A stretch of DNA of 64,000 nt from Megamerina dolium (GCA_963854835.1 OY978525.1:31829253-31893252); one strand, 5' to 3'; shown: positions 22,592-33,460, counted from the stretch's first letter. Numbers and translations: made by a program. The notes: generated by a model not told the origin, from the sequence alone.

Positions 22592-25240
22592 TTACAGCAT
22601 ATTCAGTGTGTCTTTTCTTTTTAATCGACGATGCCCCTTGCTCAGCAACAATTGCCTAGCAAGGGGATTCGGATGATTGTGTAATTTTTGAATGTAGCTT
22701 CTGCAGGACATTGCAACTTCCTCAGAAATTGTGGATACATTTAAATCTCGATGGATGTTAACGTTCCTCATATACCAAGGCGCGTTTACAATAATTCGCA
22801 GACACTTGGATTGTATTCGCTGCAATTTTTCGATATTAGAGGGAGATGCGGTGCCCCAAAACTGAATACCATAAGTCCAGATTGGTTTCAGGATTGCTTT
22901 ATATAATGGCACTTTGTATTCAAGATTCAACTTTGATCTTTTGTGTAACAGCCACCATAACTGATTCATTTTAAGCTTGATCTGAGTTTTCTTTGCCTCT
23001 ATGTGATTTTTCCATGTCAGCCTTCTGTCGAGGTGAATACCCAAGTACTTTGTTGAGGAACATTGTGGAACTGATTGGCCATTAATTTTAAGTGGGGGAC
23101 ATGTATCTAGCCTTAGCGTGAAGGTTACATGTACGCTCTTTGATTCATTGACTTTTATACGCCATTTTGCTAGCCAGATTTCGAGAGAATCGACATGAGT
23201 CTGCAGGAGTTTAGTAGCTTCTATGGGGTTAGAGCGAGAGCACAATATTGCCGTATCATCAGCAAAGGTCGATATGAATGTATAGTTATTGTTGGGCATA
23301 TCTGAAGTGTATAAGAGATACAGTAAGGGACCCAAAACGCTTCCTTGAGGAACGCCAGCGTGAATATCCAATGGATTTGTTGTGTAATCCTTGTGATGTA
23401 CGAGAAATTGTCTTTTCGTGAGGTAGCTACTAAGCAATGAGGAGACATTTGCAGGCAGTAATAGTTTGAGTTTGTAAATAAGGCCATCGTGCCATACTTT
23501 ATCGAAAGCTTGAGTGATATCAAGAAAGACAGCTGAGCAATACTTTTTTTCTTCAAAAGTGTTCCTTATCAGAGTTACAATGCGGTGGACTTGTTCTATT
23601 GTGCCGTGCTGTTTTCTAAATCCAAACTGATGTTGAGGAATGAGTTGGTTGAGATTAATAAATGGAGTTATATTCATGACAAGCAGCTTTTCGAATACTT
23701 TAGAGAGTAGAGGCAGGAGGCTGATAGGTCTGTACGATGCAACTTTTGTAGGGTCTTTTCCTGGTTTTGCTATCATAATAATTTTTGAAGTTTTCCAGCA
23801 TTTGGGATAGTGTTTAATACGAAGGATAGCATTGAAAATGTGCATGAGATGAATTACTGAAGCCGGAGGTAGCTCTTTTATCATTTTACCAGTAATTTTA
23901 TCTGGACCAGGTGATTTTTTTGGATTTAAATCTTTATAAATTGCTTTGAATATGTCCTTTTTTTTAATTTTCAGCGTTATTGAGCAAGGTTGAGAAATTA
24001 ATTTTGGTAATGAGGACTGTGAAGAGGGTGGATTGGGTGTAAACACACTTTTTAGGTGGTCTGCAAAGGCCAAACCCTTCTCACAGTTGCTTCTAGCCCA
24101 ATTTCCGTCACTCAAACGGATGGGGGAATCAGTGAGAATTGGCCGATTTGAGCTTTTTGCTGATTTCCACAAAGAGTACTCTGACACTTCACCAGGTGTT
24201 AATTTCGCTATGTGCTCTTCTAACTCTTTGTTGTTTTTATTTTTCAAGGTTTGCTTTAACTTTCGAGTGCAGTGCTGTAGCTGTGTTTTCAGATTCGGTG
24301 ATCTGAATTCTTGCCATTGTCTTCGGAGTCTTCTTTTCTGTCTTACTAGCAATTCAATGTCTGCTGGTGTGTATTGGCTATATTTTGATTGCTTGCATAC
24401 CTTTGTGCAGGTGGCTGAGCTGAGAGCTAATGAGAGTAGCTGGTTGAATTTTTCGAGTGCTGAGTCTACATCGTGTCCATTTCTTAATACAGTACTCAGA
24501 GGAAGATGGGAATTTATATATTTCTTGAATTTTAACCAGTCTATTTTCTTTCTAACGCAATTGCCTTGGGGGCTTGGTGATTTTATAGATATTACCGTGG
24601 GTGAGTGGTCAGATGATAGATCATAATTACACTCTGTGGAGATATTTTCCATCTGCAAACCTTTGGCGACTCCAAAGTCTATGAGATCGGGTATTTTCCT
24701 CTTGTCCGTCGGCCAATATGTCGGTTGACCATTTGAAATAACATCGTAGCCGTGGTTAGTGATGATTGAACATAGTCTTCTGCCTTTTGGAGTTATTAAG
24801 CGGGAGCCCCAGTGAGTGTGTTTGGCGTTGAAATCGCCAGCAACCAAGAATTTGCTACCAAGAGTTGAGAAAAATTCTTTATATTGCTGTTCGGTAATAC
24901 TGTATCTTGGGGGACAGTATATCGCAGATATTACTAGCTTAGAGATGTATTCTTCCAGACATATAGATGTTGCTTGCAAGTAGACGCTACTGAAATCTTC
25001 GAGAACATGATGTTTTATTCTGCTTTTTATCAATATGGCAGTTCCACCGCGTGCCTTACCATGCGGATGATTTGTAGTGTACAGTTTGTAATATGGTATT
25101 TGGTAGCAATTTTTGTCAGTGAAATGGGTCTCAGATATCATCATTATGTCGATCTGGTTGGATTCAAGGAATTGAATTAGCTCCAAACGGTGCTGGCTTA
25201 AGCCGTTGGCGTTCCAGTGGCATATCTTGAGACAACTCAT
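22592..25240 (-). CDS. Jockey ORF2, endonuclease-reverse transcriptase
   Basis: 882 residues with no internal stop. Residues 1-220 are an AP-type endonuclease: HWNANGL near the start, SETHF at 36-40, GDFNAKHTHWGS at 135-146, and SSDHSPT at 209-215 carrying the catalytic Asp-His. The reverse transcriptase follows, with KSPGPDKITGKM, YRPISLLPLLSKVFEKL, HQFGFRKQHGTIEQVHR, the GVPQGSVLGPLLYLLYTSDM block and the FADDTAIL active site at about 659-666. The C-terminal region has LGIHLDRRLTWKNHI and YGIQFWGTASPSNIEKLQRI, as in jockey elements. There is no RNase H domain, as expected for this clade. It nicks target DNA and primes reverse transcription there. Confidence 0.93.
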   Translation of the reverse strand: MSCLKICHWNANGLSQHRLELIQFLESNQIDIMMISETHFTDKNCYQIPYYKLYTTNHPHGKARGGTAILIKSRIKHHVLEDFSSVYLQATSICLEEYISKLVISAIYCPPRYSITEQQYKEFFSTLGSKFLVAGDFNAKHTHWGSRLITPKGRRLCSIITNHGYDVISNGQPTYWPTDKRKIPDLIDFGVAKGLQMENISTECNYDLSSDHSPTVISIKSPSPQGNCVRKKIDWLKFKKYINSHLPLSTVLRNGHDVDSALEKFNQLLSLALSSATCTKVCKQSKYSQYTPADIELLVRQKRRLRRQWQEFRSPNLKTQLQHCTRKLKQTLKNKNNKELEEHIAKLTPGEVSEYSLWKSAKSSNRPILTDSPIRLSDGNWARSNCEKGLAFADHLKSVFTPNPPSSQSSLPKLISQPCSITLKIKKKDIFKAIYKDLNPKKSPGPDKITGKMIKELPPASVIHLMHIFNAILRIKHYPKCWKTSKIIMIAKPGKDPTKVASYRPISLLPLLSKVFEKLLVMNITPFINLNQLIPQHQFGFRKQHGTIEQVHRIVTLIRNTFEEKKYCSAVFLDITQAFDKVWHDGLIYKLKLLLPANVSSLLSSYLTKRQFLVHHKDYTTNPLDIHAGVPQGSVLGPLLYLLYTSDMPNNNYTFISTFADDTAILCSRSNPIEATKLLQTHVDSLEIWLAKWRIKVNESKSVHVTFTLRLDTCPPLKINGQSVPQCSSTKYLGIHLDRRLTWKNHIEAKKTQIKLKMNQLWWLLHKRSKLNLEYKVPLYKAILKPIWTYGIQFWGTASPSNIEKLQRIQSKCLRIIVNAPWYMRNVNIHRDLNVSTISEEVAMSCRSYIQKLHNHPNPLARQLLLSKGHRRLKRKDTLNML

Positions 25241-26382
25241 GGTCTGGATAGCAATGTTTGGAGTAACATCGATTGATTTTTCATCATTTCTTGCATCATT
25301 GTTTGCATTGAGTTCATGAATTGGTTCATATTCTGAATTAATGTTTGAAGCAAATGTTCAAGAGTACTTGGCTGTTGGGTTGGCAGTGAGTGTTTCTGCT
25401 CATTATTTACGTTACTTTGTTGGTGTAGGTTTTGTTTTAACACGCTAGCGTATGAATTGGTTTGATTCTTGTTTGGGATTGCAGAGAAGAATTGTGTTGC
25501 ATCAATATTTTGTCTCTTACTTGAGTTGGCTATCTGAGTTTGCTCAACTGGTTTTAGAGGTTGATTGTTAGCGGAGAAATTTAGCTTTAGGGTTGCATAT
25601 ACTGGGTAACCTCTATAATTTGCAGTGTGATTACCTCCACAATTGCTGCATTTTTTCATGCTAGCATCGCCTTTAGATTTTGGGCATATGTTTGATTTAT
25701 GGAGATCTCCACAAATCACACAAACAGCTGGCAGGGTACAATATGTCTTAGTATGTCCATATTCTTGGCAGTTGCTGCACTGAGGAGGTCCAGTTCTCTT
25801 ATGGGGTTCTTCGATTGTGATTTTGCGATGCAATAAATATCGAATTTTATATATGGGGTGTACCTCACCTTTTTTTAGGGGTTTTGTTTCGGGCTGAAGC
25901 TCAATACGATATAACGGTTGAGGTATATTGCTCTTGTTGAGAATGTTGAATACTGTTTTGGCTTGAAACCCTTCTTCCTGAAGGGCAAGTTTGATTTCGT
26001 TAATATCAACGTTGGGTTCGACGCCTTTGAGTACAACGATTAAGCCCTTACTACTTTTTAGCTGATATGTGTAGTAATTCTTTTTTACAGCATCAAATTC
26101 CGCTATTACTTTGCGATAATGAGTTTCGCTGTAGATTTGCACTTTTGTTTCCTCAATTTGGCCTTTGCGAATAGGAACAACATGGAAATTCTTTGGTCCT
26201 ATAAGACTTGTAATTCTAGAAATCAACTTATCTGAGTTGCGTTCTCTTAAGAAAATGGGTGGGGGTTTGAAATTTTTCTTGGAGATAATATTTTCGTCAC
26301 TTTCATCACCTGAAAGCAGAGCGTATCTATTTTCCGAACTAATAGGGACAGTGTTCTGCTTTTGAATTTTTGTTGAATTCAT
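25237..26382 (-). CDS. Jockey ORF1, gag-like zinc-knuckle protein
   Basis: A 381-residue nucleic-acid-binding protein that in this clade coats the element RNA. The N-terminus has ENRYALLSGDESDE, typical of jockey gags. The middle (about 100-190) resembles the domain associated with these zinc fingers. Knuckle 1 is C202-C205-H210-C215 and knuckle 2 is C221-C224-H228-C233. Knuckle 3 has C245-C248-H252, but tyrosine 259 stands where the family has cysteine (NYRGY-PVY), so the third finger is probably broken. A Gln- and Asn-rich tail follows, with a Met/Gln-rich C-terminal helix (MNQFMNSMQTMMQEMMKNQ). The stop overlaps the ORF2 start. Confidence 0.9.
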   Translation of the reverse strand: MNSTKIQKQNTVPISSENRYALLSGDESDENIISKKNFKPPPIFLRERNSDKLISRITSLIGPKNFHVVPIRKGQIEETKVQIYSETHYRKVIAEFDAVKKNYYTYQLKSSKGLIVVLKGVEPNVDINEIKLALQEEGFQAKTVFNILNKSNIPQPLYRIELQPETKPLKKGEVHPIYKIRYLLHRKITIEEPHKRTGPPQCSNCQEYGHTKTYCTLPAVCVICGDLHKSNICPKSKGDASMKKCSNCGGNHTANYRGYPVYATLKLNFSANNQPLKPVEQTQIANSSKRQNIDATQFFSAIPNKNQTNSYASVLKQNLHQQSNVNNEQKHSLPTQQPSTLEHLLQTLIQNMNQFMNSMQTMMQEMMKNQSMLLQTLLSRP

Positions 26383-26385
26383 TAT

Positions 26386-26397
26386 TTAAATGTACAT
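26386..26397. repeat. Right target-site duplication of the jockey element
   Basis: TTAAATGTACAT, matching 22423-22434. Confidence 0.8.
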
Positions 26398-26534
26398 TTG
26401 TGTAAATTAAAATACACCCATCATTTTTATTCGATATTTTATTATAGCATTTAGTGAATTTATATATTTATTATAACTACTGCAATAAATTGCATTTACA
26501 TTATGTAGCGATATGTAGTTGATAAATATAGTAC

Positions 26535-26937
26535 TTATTTAACATTCCGAAGGTGACCCTTTTATAGCGCCAGCTAAAAATATATAAATGATTACGTACA
26601 TACTTATATTTTTATATTTTTTATAATTATTGCAAATCGCTAATTTAATAATTGTAACAAATATTTTTTCAGATAAATCCATTATTCCATCTATGTTGAG
26701 CTTCCGGGTTTTCTGAGCGAAAAACTGATCCAAATGCGTTTTGCAGGCCTCTACGTAATTTAAATTTACACCATTTTGAGTGTTCTGCAGAGATTGAGAC
26801 ATATGATAATCTGAAGGTGCAAGGTCCGAACTATATGGGGGATGTATCAAAACTTCCGAACCAAACTTTCTCAGTTCTCGCGGGTCATCAAAGATGTGTG
26901 TGGTCTGGCGTTGTGATGATGGAACACAACACATTTT
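26535..26937 (-). pseudogene. Mariner transposase C-terminal fragment
   Basis: Reads VLIHPPYSSDLAPSDYHMSQ, the third-aspartate block, then NYVEACKTHLDQFFAQKTRK and GIMDLSEK. Upstream, in another frame, is VVFHHHNARPHTSL, in which the second catalytic aspartate (HHD in the family) is histidine. The element is cut off at 26938 by the left copy of the inverted repeat pair, and its N-terminal half is not found beyond 31168. Confidence 0.75.
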
Positions 26938-28872
26938 TATACCCTGCATAATGCAATATGCATGGTATATTCATTTCGGTCAGATGTTTGTGTCCACTTG
27001 AAGGAATCTCCGGAGATATAGACATAGATATATATTCGTGATCAGCGTCGATTAAATTTTCGATTTAACGATGTCCGTCCGTCCGTCCGTCCGTCCGTCT
27101 GTCTGTCACCTGGTTGGTTCGCACGATAACTTGAGTAAATATTGAGCTATTTCGATGAAATTTGACATAAGTAATCTATGATCCAAGGGTACGGAGGGGA
27201 TTGATATTGGGCATGATCGGTCAATAACCACGCCCACACCAAGCATTCAAAGCGACTAACCTCGAAATTTTCAAAATCTTTAACTTGCTATAACTCACAT
27301 AATATACCACTTGGGACAACAATATTTTGCACATAGAGTTATATTATACTACTATATAACCTCGCCAAAAGTGGTTGAGCCACGCCTACTTTTTAGCGTA
27401 GCTCTCATACAAAGTGTCTGTACTTCTTTTAAATTGAAACAGCTGTAACTTCTACAATCTTCTATCCAGAATAACCATAATTGACACTTAGATTAACATG
27501 TCAGTGAGAAATAACATGGCAGAAAATCAGTGTGCCACGCCCACTCCTTTTTGGGTCTCCCATACAAAGTTGCGGAAATTAAAAAAATTTTACCGGTTAT
27601 AACTTGCAAACTATTTAGCGCAGAATAACAAGATTTAAGGTATGGATTAGTACTATACGAGCAACTAGGCTCACAGAAAATGGGCGCACCACGCCCATTG
27701 TTTATCGTAGCCCCCATACAAATTTTAAATTGAAACAGCTGTAACTTCGGCAATCTTCTGTCCAGAATAACCATAATTGACACTTAGATTAATATCGTAG
27801 TCGGCAAAAATCTGGCAGAAAATCAGTGTGCCACGCCCACTCGTTCATGAGTCTCCCATACAAAGTCAAGGGAATTAAACTAAAATTTTAAGCTCCATAA
27901 CTTACAAACCATTTAGCGTAGGACAACGAGATTTAAGGTGTGGATTAGTATTGTACGAGCAACTAGGCTCACAGAAATTGGGCGCACCACGCCCACTGTT
28001 TATTGTAGCCCCCATACAAATTTTAAATTGAAACAGCTGTAACTTCGGGAATCTTCTGCCTAAAATAACCATAATTGACACTTGAATTAATATCGTAGTC
28101 GGCAAAAATCTGGCAGAAAATCAGTGTGCCACGCCCACTCCTTCATGAGTCTCCCATACAAAGTCAAGGGAATTAAACTAAAATTTTAAGCTCCATAACT
28201 TACAAACCATTTAGCGTAGGACAACGAGATTTAAGGTATGGATTAGTACTATACGAGCAACTTGGCTCACAGAAAATGGGCGCACCACGCCCATTGTTTA
28301 TCGTAGCTCCCATACAAATTTTAAATTGAAACAGCTGTAACTTCGGGAATCTTCTGCCTAAAATAACCATAATTGACACTTGAATTAATATCGTAGTCGG
28401 CAAAAATCTGGCAGAAAATCAGTGTGCCACGCCCACTCCTTCATGAGTCTCCCATACAAAGTCAAGGGAATTAAACTAAAACTTTTAAGCTCCATAACTT
28501 ACAAACCATTTAGCGTAGGACAACCAAATTTAAGGTGTGGATTGATATTGAAAAATTAATTAGATGTACCAGAAAGAGATACGTCACGCCCACTTTTTAT
28601 ATAGCTTCCGTACAAGGTCTCGGATTTATCTTAAACATTAAAACAACCATAACTTACTAATTAATACGTCTAGGTCAACCCATTGCAACCTATGTAGTTT
28701 AGTATTATAGTCAGAAATTGATCCTCGAAAATTGGTACGCCTGCTTCTTAATGTAGGTCCTATACAAAGTAGTGGAAGAAAAGGATGGATATACGAGCAA
28801 ACTTTTTATATATACCTCTACATATGCAGGGTATAATTTGGTCGGCCCCAGCCGACTGTAAGGAGATTTTTT
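26938..28872 (+). repeat. Left arm of a large inverted repeat
   Basis: Begins TATACCCTGCATAATGC and ends TGCAGGGTATA followed by a hairpin (GGTCGGCCCCAGCCGAC) and a T run. The same sequence occurs in reverse at 29817-31168. It includes a (CGTC)n run at about 27070-27110 and several tandem units of 298 bp. Many short frames on the minus strand are repeats of each other and are not genes. It resembles the TATACCCTGCA... repeat families common in flies; I cannot name the family. Confidence 0.8.
27300..28530. repeat. Tandem ~298-bp units in the left arm
   Basis: Units repeat with a 298-bp period. For example AGCGTAGGACAACGAGATTT recurs at about 27913 and 28211, and GTGCCACGCCCACTC at about 27829, 28126 and 28424. 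The units are very similar, so their expansion is recent. The right arm has about two units fewer, which accounts for most of the 583-bp length difference between the arms. Confidence 0.75.
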
Positions 28873-29816
28873 ATTGATCAATTCTGGCTGATTCAATTCA
28901 ATTCCTTGTGAACTATCTTTACTGCAAATCCTACAATTCTGCTCGTTCATATATCCATTGCGCCAAAAATGAGATTCATCACTGAGTAAAATTATTGATC
29001 TGTAGCGATCTTGGAGTCTGGATGACAGAAGCAAGATTTTCCTAATAAAATTTCAATATTTGCTAGAGTTGGTGTCAATCTTTCTATGAAATGAAATTGC
29101 AAAGCTTACTGAGTACAAATCACTTTTGGATTAACAGATTAGGGAACTGTTATACCGTTTTATCTTTCTAAATAACACACTTTATATACTCGCTTCGATA
29201 TGTTTGTAAAGAGATAACTATATACATTTGAAGTAATTTACCATTTGCACTGATGAAAAAATTCAAAAATTTTCAACACGGTATAATTTAATTGCAATTT
29301 ATTGGCCGTTTTCACAATAACTAAGTCACTTAACTAAATGCTATAATAAATTTGTTATACAGGGTAGCGCATAAGTAGCTTCAGAATCAACTTTGGAAAG
29401 CAGTGAACTTTTGGGGCACATTTCTACTCCAACGTGATTAAACAAAACTGTAGAATAATATTGCTAATCATCAAATGCACACACTTAGGTGAACAATATT
29501 GTAAGGAATAACTTCAGAAAGGATTATGGGACTATATTTGTACGAGAAGGGCTCTCAATTTTTTCTTTGGGGCTACCCAACGGGTAAGGTGTAGACCACT
29601 AAGACAAAAAATATCCAATCCATCCAGTTTAAGTCCAATATCGGAGAAGAAGTGAGGGCGCTGAAAGTTATGGAAAATTCTCTGGAAAGAGCACGTCAGT
29701 TTGAAGCAAACAATGCGCACCATTTGAAAGGTATTATCTTCAAAATATAATGCGAACATATTTCCAAACTATAATCTAAATTTCAATAAATGTCAACGTT
29801 AAATAAAATCAGAAAG
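28873..29816. other. Loop between the inverted arms, with transposase scraps
   Basis: The loop holds two transposase pieces in opposite orientation. Minus strand 29034-28880 reads LSDESHFWRNGYMNEQNCRI, a first-aspartate block. Plus strand 29550-29750 reads FFLWGYPTGKV and QFEANNAHHLKGIIFKI, the end of a DD41D-like transposase. A possible element start (TACAGGGTAGCGC) lies at about 29359. None is functional. Confidence 0.55.
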
Positions 29817-31168
29817 AAAAAATCTCCTTACAGTCGGCTGGGGCCGACCAAATTATACCCTGCATACGTAGAGCTATATATAAAAAGTTTGCTCGTATAT
29901 CCATCCTTTTCTTCCACTACTTTGTATAGGACCTACATTAAGAAGCAGGCGTACCTCACCAATTTTGGAGGATCAATTTCTGCCTATAATACTAAACTGC
30001 ATAGGTTGCAATGGGTTGACCTAGGTGTATTATTTAGTAAGTTATAGGTGTTTTAATGTTTAAGATAAATCCGAGACTTTGTACGGAAGCTATATAAAAA
30101 GTGGACGTGACTTATCTCTTTCTTGTATATCTAATTAATTTTTCAATATCAATCCACACCTTAAATTTGGTTATTCTACGATGAATAGTTTACAAGTTAT
30201 GGAGCTTAAAAGTTTTAGTTTAATTCCCTGAACTTTGTATGGGAGACCTATGAAGGAGTGGGCGTGGCACACTGATTTTCTGCCAGATTATTTCCGACTA
30301 CGATATTAATCTAAGTGTCAATTATGGTTATTCTACACAGAAGATTGCCGAAGTTACAGCTGTTTCAATTTAAAAGAAGTACAGACACTTTGTATGGGGG
30401 CTGCAATAAACAGTGGGCATGGCGCGCCCGTTTCCTATGAGCCCAGTTGCTCGTACAATACTAATCCATACCTTAAATCTCGTTGTCCTACGCTAAATGG
30501 TTTGTAAGTTATGGAGCTTTAAAGTTTTAGTTTAATTCCCTTGACTTTGTGTGGGAGACTCATGAAGGAGTGGACGTGGCACACTGATTTTCTGCCAGAT
30601 TTTTGCCGACTACGATATTAATTTAAGTGTCAATTGTGGTTATTCTACACAGAAGATTGCCGAAGCTACAGCTGTTTCAATTTAAAAGAAGTACAGACAC
30701 TTTGTATGAGAGCTACGCTAAAAAGTAGGCGTGGCTCAACCGCTTTTGGCGAGGTTATATAGTAGTATAATATAAGTCTATGTGCCAAATATTGTTATCG
30801 CAAGTGGTATATTATGTGAGTTATAGCAAGTTAAAGATTTTGAAAATTTCGAGGTTAGTCGCTTTGAATGCTTGGTGTGGGCGTGGTTATTGACCGATCA
30901 TGCCCAATATCAATCCCCTCCGTACCCTTGGATCATAGATTACTTATGCCAAATTTCATCGAAATAGCTCAATATTTACTCAAGTTATCGTGCGAACCAG
31001 CCAGGTGACAGACAGTCGGACGGACGGACGGACATCGTTAAATCGAAAATTTAAGCGACGCTGATCACGAATATATATCTATGTCTATATCTCCGGAGAT
31101 TCCTTCAAGTGGACACAAACATCTGAACGAAATGAATATACCTTGCATATTGCATTATGCAGGGTATA
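29817..31168 (-). repeat. Right arm of the large inverted repeat
   Basis: Reverse complement of the left arm: it starts AAAAAATCTCCTTACAGTCG and ends GCATTATGCAGGGTATA. Divergence from the left arm is visible but low. It carries fewer tandem units. Confidence 0.8.
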
Positions 31169-31635
31169 AAAATTTATTCATTAAATAAATCATAGTGTTA
31201 CTTATGCGTCACTTAGTATATGTAGTAGTTATTTTTAAGATCCATATGGACATTCGCTGGGTTACAGACATGGCATTCGTAAGCTTTAAATAGAAATACA
31301 AAGACATATGAAAGGATTTGCTGTGCATTTTGGTTGTTTTCACCATTAGACGAACACTTTGTTTAAGCGAATAAATAGACACTGCCAAATTTTTGCTTTT
31401 GTTGCGCATGCGAAAATGTACAAAATGTATTGAAATTTTCCAAAATTTTTATTTATGTTGAAAGTCGTCAAATTAATAGTGTATTGAACAATTTGACAAC
31501 ATTTAGGATCTGCCATATAAATTATAAAAGCACACGTGACATTGCGAATGCGACAATTGTTTTTTTTTTTCAAAATATATAGTATAATATACAATATATA
31601 AATTTATACAGTATGTGACAATTAGAGGACCCGAT
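31169..31635. other. Intergenic, nothing recognised
   Basis: AT-rich with one poly-T run at about 31559. No feature was seen. Confidence 0.4.
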
Positions 31636-31639
31636 TAGC

Positions 31640-31775
31640 ACTTTATCTCTCAGTAATGTTGTGCGTGTTAAATTTTTGGAGAGAATTAGAACAGACCTAC
31701 GGTTCCGAAAAGTAGAACCCTTGTGATATCAGTTTTTCTGAGCTTTTTCACAGAGCTTACTAACGCTTGAATTAT
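31640..31775 (-). repeat. SINE fragment (3' half)
   Basis: Similar to the 3' part of the tRNA-derived SINE at 55491-55857: GTTGTGCGTGTTAAATTTT, then GGTTCCGAAAAGTAGAA, CTTGTGATATCA and TCTGAGCTTTTTCACAGAG. The tRNA-like head is missing. It is the oldest-looking copy. Confidence 0.6.
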
Positions 31776-32580
31776 GCATTTGTCGTTATAGCCTCTTTGT
31801 AATAATCTTTACTGTCGATGAATTTGAATCCAGGGTTGGTATGATTCGATCAGGTGGCATTTTATTTCTAAACAAAGCACTTTCTAAGTTATAACATTCA
31901 ATAAAATACTCAGAATCGCCTCCAAGAGATTGGAATGTAATGTAGGCCGACCCACATTAATTTAATTTCATCGAAAATTTTCCCAAATATGTCATTCATT
32001 ATATTCACTTTTTACGTGCTCTGTAAGCTGGGTCGCGAAAATATGTTTGAAATGACCACCCTAGTTTGAAAGATTACTTTGAGTTTTCTTCATAACTCTC
32101 TTATTTATTATTCAATTGCAAAATTTGTTCTATCGTTGACAAGATGTTTTGAAATACCGTATATCTTTCTCAGATCAGTTTACCTTTTTACAGATAACAA
32201 TTCAAATGTTATATGAAAATTATACCTTATTGCAAAAAATAAATAAATATTTAACTAGAGTCATTATAAAGGTATGCGGGCACATTTTTTCTCCCCACTG
32301 ACAGCACTTTCTGCTGAAAACCCTGTCTGTCAGCACAGCTAGCATCGTATGTTTAACAAATCTTGAGTGAGTAGCTCCATCAGGAACATAGACTCATCAT
32401 CGCTTTCAATATTACCACATTAAGACAGATATTTTTGTGGGATGGAGTTGTAGACATGAATTTGAGCGGTTTTTGTAGCATTTCCATTTGCTTTGTCACT
32501 ATAAGCGACAAATTTTGTAGCCAATTATTTGTAACTGAAATAAAATAAAGACCCAAGAAATACTGATCGACACACGTCAC
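31776..32580. other. Intergenic, nothing recognised
   Basis: AT-rich sequence without a recognisable gene or repeat boundary. Confidence 0.4.
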
Positions 32581-32581
32581 C

Positions 32582-33460
32582 TATTCGTCGATTATAAAGC
32601 CGCTATCGAAAACAAAAGTGTCATGCTGCTGGCATAAGCCGACGATATTGACATAATCGGTATCAACTCGCAAGCAGTCAGTGCAGCATTCTCTGAATTG
32701 GAATCAACGAGAATCATGTCGAATGGGTCTTACGGTGAACGAGGGCAAGACGAAGTACCTAGTGTCTGCAAACAAAGAGTCCCGACGTCTTGGACAACAC
32801 GTCACTGTACACTTCCGAGCTGGTCAAGGACTTCGTCTATCTTGGAATCAGCATCAACAACTGTAATGGCGTCAGCATGGAGGTCATGCGTAGGATAACT
32901 CTTGCTAACAGGTGTTACTTTAGGCTGAGTATGCTATTGAGTAGTCGAAGCCTCTCTCAAATATCGAAAATCACACTCTATAAGTACCTCATTATTCCTG
33001 ACCTAACATATGGCACAGAAGCCTGGACAATTTCCACCATGGATGAGAGGCTGCTTAGAGTTTTCGAGAAAAGTTCTGCGCAGGATCTTCGGACTTATTT
33101 GCGTTGATGGCGAGTATCGAATGAGGTACAACGATGTGTTGTATGAGCTGTAAGCTGGCATTAACACAGTCAGGCGAATCAAAATCCAGCTGCTGCGCTG
33201 GCTGGGTCGTGTCGAGCGAATGGAAGAAGACGTTCCACCGAAGAGGGTATTTAATTCGGCACCAGCTGGTGGACGCAGAAGAAGAGGAAGACCAAACCTC
33301 CATTGGAAGCACCAAGTGTTATGTAACCTGGCGGTGCTTGGAATATCCAATTGGCGCCAGCAAGCAAAGAACAGAGAAGACTGGCGCCGTATTATATGTT
33401 CGGACTAAATCGATCATCGGTTGTTATGGCCACATAATAATAATAAGAAGAAGAAGATAA
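32582..33460 (+). mobile_element. RTE-like LINE, 3' part of the reverse transcriptase
   Basis: Starts inside the RT at FVDYKAA. The YADD site is decayed (a stop stands before ADDIDIIG). Then come NEGKTKYLVSANKESRRLGQ, VKDFVYLGISINNCNGVSME, LANRCYFRL, YKYLIIPDLTYGTEAWTIST and the C-terminal PAGGRRRRGRPNLHW, GISNWRQQAKNREDW. Frameshifts at about 32860 and 33100. The 3' end is GGTTGTTATGGCCACATAAT followed by a short (TAA)n/(AAG)n tail. Three more pieces of this family lie at 39655-40920, 47330-48690 and 57045-57450. Confidence 0.8.

Larger units (their letters stand above)
22435..26385 (-). mobile_element. Jockey-clade non-LTR retrotransposon, both ORFs open
   Basis: A 3951-bp insertion flanked by identical 12-bp duplications. 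The 3' end (low coordinates) has an A-rich tail split by GCTAAC. ORF1 (26382-25237) and ORF2 (25240-22592) overlap by ATGA, so ORF2 translation probably depends on termination and reinitiation. There are only 3 nt between the 5' target duplication and the ORF1 ATG, so the whole 5' UTR, where jockey-type elements keep an internal promoter, is missing. The open frames suggest a recent insertion. The copy probably cannot transcribe itself unless read from outside. Confidence 0.92.

Noticed and set aside
23221..24626. Other long frames over the jockey ORF2 (23221-23556 and 24033-24626)
   Set aside because: Shadows of the reverse transcriptase ORF with no recognisable domains.
27066..27110. CGTC repeat run as a CRISPR-like or regulatory array
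   Set aside because: A plain 4-bp microsatellite inside the inverted-repeat family; no spacers.
27493..28403. Several similar ~67-96 residue minus-strand frames as a small gene family
   Set aside because: They are the same tandem 298-bp repeat unit translated; no start context, domain or independent support.
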